Below are positions 1 to 13,873 of a stretch of 64,000 bases of DNA, piece after piece. Position 1 is the first letter of the stretch, and every line of letters starts with the position of its first letter. The stretch is from positions 1,001,501-1,065,500 of the forward strand of contig CAWZYM010000151.1 in NCBI GenBank assembly GCA_963966185.1, in the 5' to 3' direction. Both the position numbers and the translations under genes were made by a program. The notes under the pieces were generated by a model, which ran no database searches, was not told the origin of the DNA, and worked only from the letters and a program-made list of their open reading frames with translations. The DNA is from Rhabditoides inermis. Taxonomy: Eukaryota > Nematoda > Chromadorea > Rhabditida > Rhabditidae.

Positions 1-361
1 CTCCACCACCTTCTGCTGCTTCCTGAATCAGGGCGAAAGTTACGGTACATTACAGTACTCTCACTTACACAATAGCCGCATTGATCTGGGGCAGCGAGAG
101 GTTGCTGGTGCGACGCGACATGCGCGAGGTGCGCGAGCTCTTGCGCGACTTGCGCGAGCTCTTGCGCGACTTGCGCGAGCGGCGGCGGCGCGAGGTGCGC
201 GACGACTTGGTGGAGGCGTCAGTGGACATTCCGGATCGGGACGAGGAGCGGAGAGACGAGCGGCCCCGAGCGAGAAGTGCGAGAGGAGCGACGGCTAGAG
301 CGGCCAGACCGGGGAGGAGCGAGACGCGCGAGAGCTCTCGAACTAGAAATATCGACATCAA
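1..361 (-). CDS. 3'-incomplete Ser/Arg/Lys-rich protein, unrecognised
   Basis: Read on the minus strand, an open frame covers 361-69 and is followed by a clean donor (GTAAGTGA at 68-61), a 46-bp intron ending in TTCAG, and an in-phase exon at 22-1 that runs off the window. The start is uncertain: Met at 361 gives a hydrophobic-looking N-terminus, while Met at 229 (MSTDAS...) opens directly into a Ser/Arg/Lys tract with repeats of RKSRKSS type. The visible C-terminal part reads LSLPQINAAIVKQQKVVE across the splice. The protein is low-complexity and basic, and I recognise no family. It is transcribed divergently from the TTL gene at 1622. The splice geometry is the main reason to believe the gene; the function is unknown. 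Confidence 0.45.
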
Positions 362-1621
362 ACGGCAGATATCGATGGATAACGAACGATACTCATATTT
401 TCGATATTTATCGAACCGGAAACACGACTACCAATCAGGGCACTACCTCGGGGTCGGCTCCGGCGGCGCAGCGTCCTCCTCCTCCCGCCTCGCAGTCTGA
501 ATCCGGCAGATACGAACACGCCGCGTCGCTCGCCGGACGCCACGACACAGACGACAGGTCCGCCATCTGCTGCAGAATCGTCCTGCAAGGGGAAGATCGA
601 TCGATAAACGATCGACAGATGATCCCTACTTCCTGGGTCCCTCCTGCATCGGTGGCATGTGGGGGGTAGAGGGGTATTTTGTGTGACCGCGTGGGGTGAG
701 GTACTGACGAGTGAATGGCTGCTCGTGTCATATCATCGCGGCGTGTTGACAACACGGCAGTGGGCTAATGCAAGATGTAGGCTAAGCGATAGGCAAATGA
801 CGACAGTCGGAGGGATGGGAAAGTGGAATGCATGTAGATCTGCTCTCTGCGTGTAACAACGAGATAAACAAGCAAACAAGCAAATAAACAACCCAGAACT
901 AAACAATATGTGAAGTCAGAAGAGTTCAGAGAGAAGCCAAATTTATAAGATAGCAGACAGAATCTGCTCAGCGGATTGGCGGCCGTCCGGGTTTTCGAGT
1001 GTTTTTGCGCGGCCTTCAATAGGTAGTCGACCGTCGGTTGTGTACATAGCCTTCCTCCTTCGTACGTGTCCGACACATCTACATACAATCGATCCGTGCC
1101 ATAATCATGAAGCATCGTGATGGTTCTTCGTCGAACCCTGTTTTTTTCTCACAGGTTGGTTCCGGCGACATTTGAAGAGAAATTGAGCGCTCCATTCAAT
1201 TTCACTACCAATTCATTAATTTTCGGTTCATAATGAACAATTTATACCTTCTGTTTTCAAAATGTGCATTAAACATGTGTGATCACAAATCATGTCGTAA
1301 AACAGTGATTACTAGCTACGCTATTTGGAAAACTGCGTGTGATCAGGGTTCGATCGTTTTGGAAACGCGCCCAGATACAAATTGATGACAGCTTACGTGT
1401 TTACACTCTGACTCACATCTATCTCGCGTTTCCATCTAGACGGCCTCGCATTGATCGCACCGTTGTGTGATGACAGTGTTCAATAAAGGTACGCCACACA
1501 ACAGTGCATTGCGCAATCGCTGCCACTTTGTTTATATTTTCTCGCAATGTTTCCGTCTCTTGACGTTCGTTTAAATCGCACTTGGATTTCTTTATTAATT
1601 GTGAGTACAGTTCGGTTTCAG
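362..1621. other. Intergenic region between divergent genes
   Basis: No convincing exon on either strand. It separates the minus-strand Ser/Arg-rich gene from the plus-strand TTL gene, so it probably carries both promoters, but I see no clear TATA box or other named site. The frames present are short and low in coding character. Confidence 0.5.
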
Positions 1622-4432
1622 ATGAAGTGTCTACAACTCTTTCTCCTTCTCCTACCACTCGCTCACTCTTTTCGACAGCAGTCAGTAGGAGTGAAGGTGA
1701 GTGCGCTCATTGTGTTTATTGAGTAGACATCATTAGCAACAGCATACACCGGACAAGCTGTTTTTACAGAACATCGATTCAAACAACCTGTAAAAGTAAT
1801 AAAGGACTTATTCACAGGGCAAGCTGACGTGTGGCAACAAGCCGCTGGCAAACACCACCATCAAGCTGTGGGACAAAAAGAAGATCGGTGGGTGTTGCCG
1901 TTGCGTCTACTATATAGTGTTGTCCCTTTGAATACTGGCAGGACCTAATGAGCCATTATATGTTTGATCTTTTGTTTCTATGAAATCCCAAAGCGATATG
2001 TTGTTTCTTTGAAAAAATACGGATCACTTTTTCGCGAGTTGTGTCGAATGCCTTAAAGTTTTTTTTTTGCTTCCGACGCTTCGGACACAACTATCGAGGC
2101 ATATATAACGGCAGGCATGTGAATTCCATATATCGAAATGCTTTGTCCCGAATTTGGTGGAATGTGCCTGCAGGTCGGGACGATCAACTGGCGGAGACGC
2201 GGACGGACTCGAAGGGAGTGTTCCAGCTAGAAGGGGGCATCGGTGGGTGGGGAATGAGCGGTAGAGAGACTACAGTAGATAGATCGCGGAGGTACATGAG
2301 ATGAGCGTAACTGGTGCATAACTGCATAACATTCAAATGATGCCAATCAACTGTTTATCAAACACGAGCTGTGCCAGCGAAGAGTTCATAGAAACCGTGC
2401 GTACACCTGCCCGTGACAACTGTATGAAATAATTGGTACTCCTTGGTAAAGCCACTCTCCATCTTCGCACGTCAGCGTCACAGTTGCATTTAGCTAGCAA
2501 CGCTTGTGATTGTTTCATATGTGTTTTTTTCCCGCCAACTAACCGTGGTCAGAGTGTAGTCCATATGTTCTGCGGGGACACCACCGGTGTGAAAGCCTCG
2601 GCCAGGAACACCTACCTCATTTGTCAGAGTCTGAGAGAACGGATTTCGACGAGCTGACATATGGATGATCGAGAGAAAAAAACACACATACAATCAATAC
2701 AAGCAAGTCAGGCGCGAACATTAAATTCTGTTTCACAAAGAGCGTATCGAGCATGTCCGGCACTCGGCTGAATGGAAGAGATGCAATGGCCTACAGTCGC
2801 CGACTATTACCGTAGCAATCCACGCCTCCCTCCTGTTCACAAGTGAACCGCGAAGTGGCAGTGATGTAGGACAGAAAGAGTGGCAGCTGCATTGCAAGGC
2901 GCTCCAATCACTGACTGACTGAAGGAATCGCGCCATTCAGTTTCGAAAGACACATCGATACGTGGGATTGTTGAACAATGAAATGTTATCAAATATTATC
3001 AATATTATCTGAGCCATCTACTAACTATCAAATCCAATAAAATAATGTAATACAATGTGTTCAATGATCATACATTAATATAAATAATTAGGGAGTGTCC
3101 TTCCACTGGACGTGCGCTTCAAGGTCTACCACAACTGCGACGACGCTATCAAGGTGATTATCGATTAAATATTGATTACTCTTTGCAATCATTGCCAAGT
3201 TGACGGATATTGGTTGTCGTACAATTAGTAAACGAAGATTAGTTAGCAAAAAATTGATAAGTTGAATGGTAAATATTTTTTTGTTTTAATTAGAGAGGGC
3301 GCGCCAGCGCCCTCTCGTTTGTACTGGATGTTCCCGCGCGCTAGAATGCTCAAAAACGACTTTTCCCGGATGAAGCACTTTTCCTCATTTTGAAGTGATT
3401 TTCACTGTTACATTGCATTCACATCTCTATTCGATAGAGCTATAGAAAGTTGTATTGAATTTGATTGAAGTTGAAGCGAGATACGCAGAGTTCGCATTCG
3501 AGTGCGGATTGAGATTGGTGTCGGTCGCTCGAGCGGGCGGGCGGGCGGGCGTCGGACAATCGCTTTCGCCCCGCCCTCTCTGTGTGTGAGTGAGAGAGAG
3601 AGAGGCGAATAGCGGGTGCGCGTCGGTATCCTTGCAGCGAATCGCGAACGTGTATGAAAATGTAATTTTGTGAAACAAAACTTAAGAAAAGGACAGATAT
3701 TTACTTTCAAAAGTACTTCCAAGTAAAAAGTAGTTGGTTTGTACTGTTGTCTCAGTTGAGCAAAAGGACTGACATGTTTTCAATGGAGACATGTGCAAAC
3801 AGGCTCTCAGCATTATTCGACGTGTTATGTTACAACAGAAGTTGTGCTTTTAGATAATAACTGCATAACTTTGTAAACGCGTTCATTATAATATGGCCGC
3901 TTTGCACTGGTATGAGAGAGAGACAGCCTGTTGGCACATGTCTCCATTGAAAACATGTCAGTCCTTTTGCTCAACTGAGACAACAGTACAAACCAACTAC
4001 TTTTTACTTGGAAGTACTTTTGAAAGATAATCATTGATTAGTATTGATTTCAGCCGTGTGAACGCAAGGTCGCCCTGAAGGTACCGTCGACTTATGTGAC
4101 AAGGACATCGAAGGTTGGAGAAACTACATTTCTTTCTAAAAATATATAATAGAACCGAACTGTGAAGCGGGCGTCAATAAAAAATCAGAAAAAAAAACAT
4201 TTTGAATCTTGTATTTGACCACAGTGTGTTTTTTTTTATCTCAGGGGTAAGAGGACCCCTAGCGACACGTACCGAAAAGCTATTGACTAGGTCAACGGTT
4301 GAAAACTTGAATCTGATGATAAACAACTTAAAATACATGGTCCTATTCCAGGTGCAACAGTACTTCGACGCTGGGGCGCTGAATATGATGTTCAAGTATC
4401 CCGACGAGGAGAGGAGCTGCACTAATGGATAG
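1622..4432 (+). CDS. Transthyretin-like (TTL) family secreted protein
   Basis: Six exons: 1622-1696, 1818-1887, 2174-2242, 3092-3153, 4054-4113 and 4352-4432; all introns are GT-AG and phases agree. The product is about 138 residues. It starts with a signal peptide (MKCLQLFLLLLPLAHS), then VKGKLTCGNKPLANTTIKLW, which matches the start of the nematode TTL fold (G.L.C...P..N..V.LW), then a D.L..T.TDS.G.F.L block and VYHNC, as in that family. Four cysteines are visible (in LTCG, YHNCDD, PCER and RSCTN), as expected for extracellular TTLs. TTL proteins are small secreted nematode proteins of mostly unknown role; a few bind phosphatidylserine or act in cell-corpse recognition. The polyA signal AATAAA lies at 4589-4594. 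Intron 4 carries a mobile element. Confidence 0.9.
3286..4030. mobile_element. Composite element, copy 1 (GC hairpin + long inverted repeat)
   Basis: The element lies in intron 4 of the TTL gene. The left end has TTTTAATTAGAG followed by a GC-rich palindrome (GAGAGGGCGCGCC/AGCGCCCTCTC, about 3292-3319). The middle is GA- and GGGC-rich. The right end is a near-perfect inverted repeat: 3704 to about 3808 pairs with about 3922-4027, ending AAGTACTTTTGAAAGATAAT. A second copy at 22678-25616 shares both termini and the motif AAAAGGACA just before the right-hand repeat. No protein is encoded. Read on the minus strand the element would run A/TC...hairpin...CTAA/T, which fits Helitron rules, but the exact ends are not settled. 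Confidence 0.7.
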
Positions 4433-4829
4433 GACAAATGAACATGAACACACTTTCGTGTGCGATAAAGACTTCTCATTTTGTTCACAAGTTACGGCAA
4501 GAAAGAACTCAAACTCAAAAACCGGTCCGCAGTTAACAAACACGCAGTCACAAACCAGACATTCGGTTGACTATGGAATTTCCATTCCAATAAAGTCGAT
4601 TTCTCATGTTCCTAAATCTCAAATTTCCGCATGCATTTCCGAATCGCGCAATGTAAAGTTTTTTCGCGCAATGTATTGTGACATTGCTCTAGTGTCTTTT
4701 ACCGTTAGCGTAGAAGCAACGCAATTGGAAATGTACTAAAGCAATTAATAATCGATGCTCCGGCCATTAGAATTGATGCAAGTTCCATAAAATATGACAG
4801 GTGCCACAGCCTTTGTAATGCGCTTGAGG
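4433..4829. other. 3' UTR and intergenic spacer after the TTL gene
   Basis: Contains the TTL 3' UTR with AATAAA at 4589-4594. Otherwise AT-rich, with no feature I can support. Confidence 0.5.
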
Positions 4830-5025
4830 TTAGATGACGAGCAGATCTAGCGGATCCCATCCTCCTTCAGGTATGTAGTTCGGTCTCGCGCGGACGTTGC
4901 CCATGTGGTTGTCCATATTGAACTGTATCGAAAAGGTTCGGATAGAATCTATCCAGCGGGTAGGTGGTCTCCCGAGTGACGGCACGTGTCCATAGTCCAT
5001 CGTTCCTCTTGCAGACCCGGCCCAT
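4830..5025 (-). other. Short open frames, possible LINE 3' remnant
   Basis: Two overlapping minus-strand frames are open here. One starts with ATG at 5025 and stops at 4867 (52 residues, containing NDGLWTRAVTRETTYPLDRF). The other runs through MDYGHVPSLGRPPTRWIDSI and stops at 4830. The string GRPPTRWID resembles the short basic motif often found near the C-terminus of LINE reverse transcriptase ORFs, so a retroposon tail is possible. Neither frame has a convincing splice partner. Both lie just past the end of the RasGAP gene. Confidence 0.3.
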
Positions 5026-5408
5026 CGACGTTACCACACAGTCACTTTAAAGATTGATTGCAAATCGGAATATATGATAACAGCAATAACAGCGGTTTCT
5101 GCAGTAGTGAAAATACTTTCATTGAAAATCACATTATGTTTTCCGAATTCATAACCCTCACGCTCTGTTTTTCTGTGGTTACATTTTCACACACAAAACA
5201 GTATTTATCAGAAGTCCTCAAAAGGAATGGGTGAATATGGATGCACAACCGGTATAGCACATTCTCTGGGCGGGAATCAAACTACAAACTACGAAATATA
5301 TTGAGCACCAAGTGTACGGAGTGTGTGTGTCTGTGTTATGCGAGAAAGGAGATAATGACTGGCGACGAAAAGGTAAATCGGGGCTCACTCACAAGTTTCA
5401 AAACAGAA

Positions 5409-5447
<39 letters not shown>

Positions 5448-5569
5448 ATATACTCTTATGAGAGCTGCAGGTAGATATAGGTACCCAAAGTGTGACGACC
5501 GACAAGGGGTCTAACAAAGAGACTGGCAACAATGGGGGAATATCACAAAGGGCGAATCGGGGAGGGGAG
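5026..5569. repeat. RasGAP 3' flank with (AG)n microsatellite
   Basis: Noncoding stretch holding an (AG)n run at about 5407-5448. It is probably the 3' UTR and downstream flank of the minus-strand RasGAP gene. No polyA signal is obvious. Confidence 0.6.
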
Positions 5570-8500
5570 TCAGGGCAGATTCAGTTTCCTCTTGAGCAGT
5601 AAATAGTTGTCGTCGCCTATCGGGTTCTCGCGCGTACCCGAGCCGTTTTCCATCTGAAAAAAAACGAAAACTTGTTTGCGATACATGTTATTTGTATTGC
5701 GTTGATTTTGATTGAGAGTGTATACATATTAAATGTTGTATAAAGAATAATACGAAGGTTTTCTTTGTTTTACAATACATTATCCAGCAGTACATACCTG
5801 TGTGGTGTATAGTGCGATGGCCTCTCGATGGGCTGTCTCGATCGAGTATGTGACTGCCAGCACCGTGTCCAGAGTATCCATCAACACCTTCTTTTTCGCA
5901 CCAGCCTCGTCGTCCTGCAGAACGGTAAGGTGACGCGAATCATTTGTTCAGAAAAATTCAGGACGCGCAATTTTGACTGGAGACCCCCACCGAGTTAAGC
6001 TCACTAAACTCAAATGTCAGCACGAAGTAAAAAGTAAAAAAAAAGTTAGTACTCTAGTTCATATTTGCTCACCTCGAACGTCATCGTCTTCGGCAGTGGC
6101 GGGGTTCCTTCGGGCACCTCCACCCCTCCCTCCAGACAGTTCTTCCAGATGGCCAGTGTGTCAGCGTGTTCGACGAGAAGGATCTGGAAGGGGAGGGTGG
6201 GGAGAGAGAGGGAGAGAGAGAGAGAGAGAGAGAGATAGAGGGAAAGAGAGAGAGAGGGGAGGAGAGAGATAGAGAGTCCCCCACTGACATGCACACTCTC
6301 CAGCTCCCTCTCGACGTCAGTGTCGCATAGCTCGGCCAGCTCGGCCTTTGTCGACAGCCGCCGGGCGCGCGCCCTCTGACGCTCGATGGAGGAGATCCTG
6401 GAGAAGTACTTAGTTAAGTTATGTTGTTATATACATGTGTATATACATATATGTGTTCTTATAATACCTATTCCTGCTGGTATTGTTCGTCTAGTGTGGT
6501 CTCACACTTATTAGGCCCTAGTACTATATGATACGTTGTTCTGTTCAGATAGAAACGGTTAACATTCAAACCATTAACATTCCAGAAACGTCCACATTTA
6601 CTTTAGTTTTGAAACGTAAGGTACACTCGTTTCAACTGCAATTGACTGTCCAAATTCGCCCCCACATTTACTTCGATCTTGAAACGTAAGGGTCACGTGA
6701 TACCCACCAGTCGTTCATTTCGATGGCGCTGACGGCTTCGAATGCGACGAGGAGTCTGGGGGATCGGACGACGAGAGTCGCCTTTCCCTCGCACGCCACA
6801 GATTCGATCTCACACAGAGCGATGCTGCCCTTCGGAGAAAAGTCGCCTGAACGTTGCGATGTGTGTCTTCGAATTACTCCAGAATGTGAAACACTTCAGA
6901 TCTTTCTCTCCAATTAACCCCAGAACGATCTTGAACGTGTTATATCTGGCCGCATCTTCAGGCCAGCTCACACAGTGAGTGAAAACCAATTATAAATTAT
7001 TATATGTCAAATCCACTCACCCCTGTGCGACTTCTGCCAGCACAGCTCGTGTTCTGTGAGGGTGACGAAGCGCTTTCGCGACGTCATCATCTTCTTCCAC
7101 GTGCGGCGGTCGCGGTGGCGCGTCTCCGTCAGGTAGCTGGAAGCATTTAAGTATTGAATGATAGAAGCTTTCATAAAAGTTAAACTCGTAGTGTATCAAA
7201 AGACGTATGGTATCTACTTTATATGTACTCACCCATCGCGAATCACGCTAATGCTCTCGGCGCTCTGGCTGGGCTCGGCTTGTTGAAGGGAGATCTGGAA
7301 GGAGAGGGATGAGAGAGAACAAGCGAGAGAGGAAGAGAGATAAAGAGAGAGAGAGATAGAACGAGAGAGAGAGAGAGAGAGTCAGCTTGCTTCACCTTAT
7401 CCAGGAACCGCTTCATCGCGTGCTTATGCGGTTCGTCACATACTCTCTGTAGAATCGGCTCCAGCCAGGGCTCCTGAAACAATGAGCACATACTGAAACT
7501 CCCACACCACAGAGATGCGTCAACAACGACATGGGGATGCAGTAAAGCAATGAATATAAGATATAAGTAATGATTCCAGAATAGGTTGGACTAATGTATT
7601 GTTACGTTTCACACATCCAATACATGAGGAAAATGTATATCGGTGCAATTCCTGTGTGAGATCATCACCAAAACGCAGTATTAAGCGATATCAAAACATA
7701 TCAATCATCAATCATCCCTTTTCCTACCTTGGTACTGAGTGCCTGTTCGGAGACGACGCTGTTGGCGAGCCGTTGGAGGATCTTCGAGAGGAGAACAAGA
7801 GTGCGGGACACGCGAGATTCCTGCAAGGAGCAACTTCAAGAGTTCAGGGGTCGGGAAAAAGGAACTTCCTTTCTTCACACACCGACCGGTCTTTCTTCTT
7901 CTGAATTCTGAACTAGCACTATACGCAATACGCATGTATCATGTGCAATCTCACTAATAGTATCACTATAGCACTATACGTTTCAATCGCCCTTTTTCCT
8001 TGTTATTGGCTTGTTTTCGACAATGTGATAATGTGTTTACTTTGTCTGCAGATCAAAAATATCAATTCATTGTTCAGAATGGTGGTAAAACTAATCAATG
8101 CACGTTTGAACAGTCAAACAGAAGATATCACGATACGTTTCAACACTGCCATATAATGACTGCAATGGTAATAATTCACAATGTCAATGAGTAAGCAGGA
8201 GTCTGAATTTTCTGAAAAAAAACTACATTTCAATTGTATAAAACAACAAAACCGACAGCCTTGCTCACTCACCGGCTGGTCTCTCTTGAGTCCGAAGAAC
8301 TTGGGGTTGAGAATGGCTGCGGCGAAGAATCGCATGATGAGAAAGGAGGACAGGGCGAGGCGCTCCGAGTCCGCCCGGCCTGGGAGGAAGAATGGTTGTT
8401 TGTTGGAGATACACGGGTCTGTTCGCTATTCCCTCCCCGCTCATCTCCCATCTCACTCGTGGTCCGCATATTTCATGAACTTCATTTGACAGATCGTTTT

Positions 8501-11500
8501 GTTATAGGGTTTGTATGTTCGACCCACCAGTCTGCGCGCCGACGATCTTCCTCAGATCGGCGAATATCTGTCTGAGTGCGTGGGGACAGCGGGAGGAGGA
8601 CTCGACGACGCGCGAGAACGTCAGAGAGAAGTACGAGAGGAGGACTGTCTGAACACAATCGATTATGGACTCGCTGGCTATCGAAGAGAAATTGGATTGC
8701 TATTTACGTCGTGGACTATATGTGGTATGCGAAACGTATCATGAAAACACCACTGACAGATTTAAAAAAATCGAGAAAGTGTTGGATATATATCTAATAA
8801 GCCATGTGCTATGTGAAACACATTCTCGTTTCCCCATACCGTATTCTTCTCCAGCTGATCGGGTGACGTCAGTCTCGCCGGATCGATCTCACTCGTCTTT
8901 CGCTCTGCGTAGATCTGAAGATAATCCTTTATTGGTAACTTTTTGATACGTTTCATTCAATATAGAAATACAGCATTGTTTATTCCATCACAATACCATG
9001 TCGTTACGTTTCAGTCTACATAGAAGTACATCGAACCGTAGACCATGACAATATCGCGTTGAAAAAAAACATACTTATAAAAGTCATTGCTTTTGAGAAG
9101 AAGTTGTTATGATACCTTATCGATGACGGGCTTGAGCGTGACGAGGAGGTACTGATGCGCGTACAGCTTCATCAGCTCGTACAGCATCTTCGACGCGAGG
9201 GACTGCGAGCGGAACAGAGTGTTCGGGTCTCTGAAGCAGAAGAACTCTTCCGTGACCAAAATCAAGACTCATTCCACTGTCGGGTCACTACGTTTCACAC
9301 ATATTAGAAGTATGATCTAGTCGAAAAACAGCTAATGATCGGATGTTGATTTTCTCTTACCAAAGAAACGATTTAATCAAATACAATTATTGTCAAGTTT
9401 CATATCCAAGTTTTACTCACTGGCACTTTGCGATGTCGCTGAGGTACAGTAGTCTCAGCAGCGGACGGATCTCCTTGCTGTGAGCGAAGATCTGCACGAG
9501 GGGACGCGAGATGTTGCCCAGATCAACCTAGGCAATCAAATGATTAAAAAAATCCAATCGATAACAGTTTGATCATGACGTTTCCTGAATCCATTTAATA
9601 TAATAATACAACTGATTTGATCGATAACTGTTTCACTACCTTTGGCAAGTTTTCCAGCAGTGAAACGAGGGACGCTTGAAATGGGTTGACGAGACAGGAC
9701 TGCGAGAGAACCGTCAGCAGCGGTTTGTACCTGTATCGATCGATTATCGATTGAATCGATTGATCCACTCACGTATCGATCGGCAGCACGTGGTCGGCTT
9801 GGTAGCTCAGAAGCAGTTTCACCTGCAATGACGTCATCTACTTTTTCAGTACTTTTCGTGCGCCGTAAGCCGTGCGCAAACACAATTGAGTCATAACCGT
9901 CTCAGTTCGATTTCACCTGACAGGATAGAAGAAAAAATCTATAGTTCTGAGAACATATGAATCGGAAATCGAAAAAAAACAAACTTCTCCGAGTGACTCC
10001 TTCGCCTTGTCCTCCTTCTCCTTCTTCTCCTTCTTGTCTCCGTCCAGATGTCGCGGTCGGAGGTAGAACCACTTGGAGGGTGCGTCCGTCCATCTCAAAA
10101 GCATGCCATGATTCGAATGTTAAGTATATGATTCATATTGAAATGTTGAACTGCAATAATAATTAAGTTTTATATTCTACCTTTCGTCCACGTCGACTCG
10201 TATCTGACCGTGGAACACCGAATTCAAGCCTGTAAATATAATTATTTGTAGTTTATTATAAGTTTTCTCTTTTTTGTGTACAAACCTCGTAACAAGTCAT
10301 GCCAGAGCGACATTTTCACTGACAGCGTCCCGGTCGAGGGGCATTCCCTGAAGAAAACCAATCATGTGTACTAGATTAATTTTTTTACAAAACAAATATT
10401 ATAACAACTTTTATTGAAAGTATTGGACCGTGGGGATTAGGTAATAGTATATGTATGTGTCAGCCAATTTAAATGTTTTCAAACATGTATAAAACTCACA
10501 TTTCCAACCACTCTTCGGAAAATCGTCCAGGGTTGATTTTCAACTTTTTCGGCTCACTGTTTTCGGCTAGAAAATTCTAGTTAACAAAATGTGAACAATC
10601 AATAATCAACGAAAATATACCTGCAGAAACAAGCAGATAGAGTTCTTGCGGCTCCTTCAATCCCAAATCACAGTAGTCAATTACTCTAAAAAGTAAGTTG
10701 TTAATTTTGAATAAACGATAATGCAATAGGCTCAATTGATGCGCAATCATCATATGATGTTGTTTGAGAAATTCTAGAAATCTTTTTTAAAAAAAGGTTG
10801 GAATGCATTTTTGAACAAGTAAAAAGACTGTTCAAAGCTTCAAATGTTCAAAGAGAGAAGATGCAGAAGAATATGATGTTTTTTTCTTATCGTCTAGGAA
10901 TTATGGCTTAAAGCGTTTGCAAATTTCCATTCTAGGAACCTGCAAAAGTCGTGAAAAACAGCCAGAGAAGAAGTATAGTGATACGTGTGAGAAAGGATAG
11001 TAGTGAGCGAGTATTTTCTTGGTTTGAGAGGAACGCATACAGTAGGATAGAGAAAAGCGAAGAATAAATAAACACTCCAAAAACAACAACACACCCTAAC
11101 GATCTCTCATTCACATCGAGAGACGCAAATAGAACAACCACCAAATTGCGAAACGGGGGGGATTTTTGCAAAGGAACCACGCGTTGTCGTCAACAAGTGA
11201 CAAGAATAGAGAGTTGTCCAGAGATGTTGAATGCACATTTGCAGGGACCAAAGAATGAGGGGAGGAACTACGATAGTCCATAAATGGTTCATATAAATGG
11301 AGTTTTCGCCCCTCGCATTCTCCCTCGCTCGTTCCCCGCCTACGCTTCCCCTTCCCTTTTCCGGAGAGAGATAGGACACTCAAATATGCATTATATGTAC
11401 TCTCCGTGTAATATGTAATCGAATGGAGAGAGGAGCAGGGAGGAGAATGTGACTCGAATTGGTCGCCTCAAAGTGACAAAATGGGTAGATAAGTGTTTTT

Positions 11501-12065
11501 TTTTCCGAGACGGCTTCGACTGATGAAATGAGATGTGGGGGAGGACTCGCAAAAACGGGAATGAGCGATGGAGTGAGAGAGGGGGGGAGGGGAAAGAAAA
11601 GAAAGAGAATGAGCCACACGGTCACGCGATATAAGCAAATTACAAACATACGAATAGGGAATAAAGAGATATACGAAAAAGAGTGTAACGATTCATGTTT
11701 GTGTGTGAAAACAAGGGAAAAGCCATGAATGAATCATAGGGGAGCGCCAAGAGCGAGAGGCTCTTCGGAACGACTCCGCAATCTCTCTCTCCCTCTCTCT
11801 CCCTCTCTCTCCATCTCTCTTCGAAGCTCAAACAGTACTCTTTGTGAGAGCACGCGAGAGAGAGAAGCGATCGGAAATAGAGGACATCTTCAAATACCAC
11901 CAGCGTCTCTCTTTCTTTCTCTCTGTTTGCGTCGCCCCACGCAGTGAGCTCACTGGCACAAGCAATTATCCGTATTTCCGATAACAAATAAGTATAACAA
12001 AACAGAGGGTGCAAGAACCACATTCACCACACATGTGCCCTAGCACTCTGTATTTTCATGTTCTT

Positions 12066-12114
<49 letters not shown>

Positions 12115-12794
12115 GCTGATTGGCGTCTGCAAAACATAAAAGCTTGAGGGCTCAAAACGAGGCGGCAACATCTGAGGAAAAAAAGAAAGAGGGAGGCGAT
12201 AGAAGCGAAAACCTCTCAGAGTGATTACACACCGAGAGAATCACTGGGCGCGATATACACACCTAAATACACATAGTGATAAAGAGAGGCAAGAGAGTGT
12301 GGTGAACGGAGAGAGTGGCGAGAGAAGCAGCCGCCGGAAACTGAGCCAGCCAGCTGCTGCGCTATTGCTACATGCATGAAATGAGAAATGGCAAAACGAA
12401 AAAAAAACTGGAGAAGAGGAGGGACTGTATAGTAGATGAGTGAAAAGTGCGCGGGTGGATTTCGTCTCTACTGCAATGACGCGAACGACAATAGAATTTT
12501 CTTGAAACGCGTTGTTGGGCAGCCAAAAACGTCTAACAATGACTCAGTGAAGCGAAAGAGTCTTGCAGAACAATGAATGGAGGATGATTGCTTATGCTTA
12601 GTGAATGCTGGCTATTCAGAAGATTGAAAACGTCATAGGATCTTGATAGGCTATTCAAATCCCTGCGATCATTACAGCCAGAGGGCGAGATAAAGAGAAA
12701 GCGATCCTCACGTGCTAGAATGCAATTCATAATTCATCCCCATTCTCACCCTGTGGGTGACTCCCCCGCTCACTCATTCTCACTCTCTCTCTCC

Positions 12795-12839
<45 letters not shown>

Positions 12840-13832
12840 TCTCCCCCACAAAGGCTCACATCTATTACGCATATCCAGGTGTGTAACACTACTGCTAGCG
12901 ATAGTGGATACTTGCAACCTCGTGGTCTGCCATTGTTACGAGAACACTGATACAATCACACAATTCCCCTCCCCCCCCCCCCTCTCTCTCTCCCTGTCCG
13001 GATCTCTGTCACAAGCCGAAGAGGCGGCAACATTGTGGCAATTGAATCCTAGTTCATCGCGAGTCTGCGTGAGCGTTGTTGAGGACAATGATATGATAGC
13101 ATTTCGTGCACGCAACACCTGTGATCGCACGTCATTAAGCGGACTCCTAATCTCTTTCAGAGTTATAAAACAACAACAAGAGAGAAAAAGAGAGCGAAAA
13201 GTGCAACTAGATCCGGCGTACTACGAAGTGACACACAGCGTTTGGTCACCCTGGAAGCGTTCCAAAGCTACTGACTGACATATACCGATTGTGGATGAAT
13301 GATTGATAGATTGAAGAACTCACCTGACGGAGAATGTGGCGTCTTTTCGTCGTATGTCGAGGCAGATCTGTCCCTGCACGTCGCTCCACTTGGAGACGAC
13401 ACGCAGGGGAAACGAGTGCGCGGAGCCGGAGTGTCGCACGATCTGAAAGACAGTAGATATATTATATCAATCAATAATATAATAATAAATGTAGTTATAG
13501 AAAATGGATAGATTGAATAAATCATGAATATGTGCGCGTATAACGTGAAATGACAAACAACTTGTTACTTGTTCTATTTTTAACAGGGAAATTGAAAAAT
13601 TATTAAATCGATATCGACGTCGTTGATAGGGATTTGATGATATATGTTGTGTCCGTAATACAGATGCGCTTTATGATTCGGAATGCAAGATGAACATTTT
13701 GTTTGCTTTCACTTGTTATCAGTTATCCGACAAAGATGGGCGCTCGCAATTTCACACCTGATTTGAGCATGATGTCACTGCGCGCAGTTGCGCACACATT
13801 CGTGCATCATAAGCGCTCTCTTTCTCTCTCTG

Positions 13833-13873
<41 letters not shown>

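Noticed and set aside
81..500. Arg/Glu/Asp-rich plus-strand frames
   Set aside because: Antisense shadow of the minus-strand Ser/Arg-rich exon, which has splice support.
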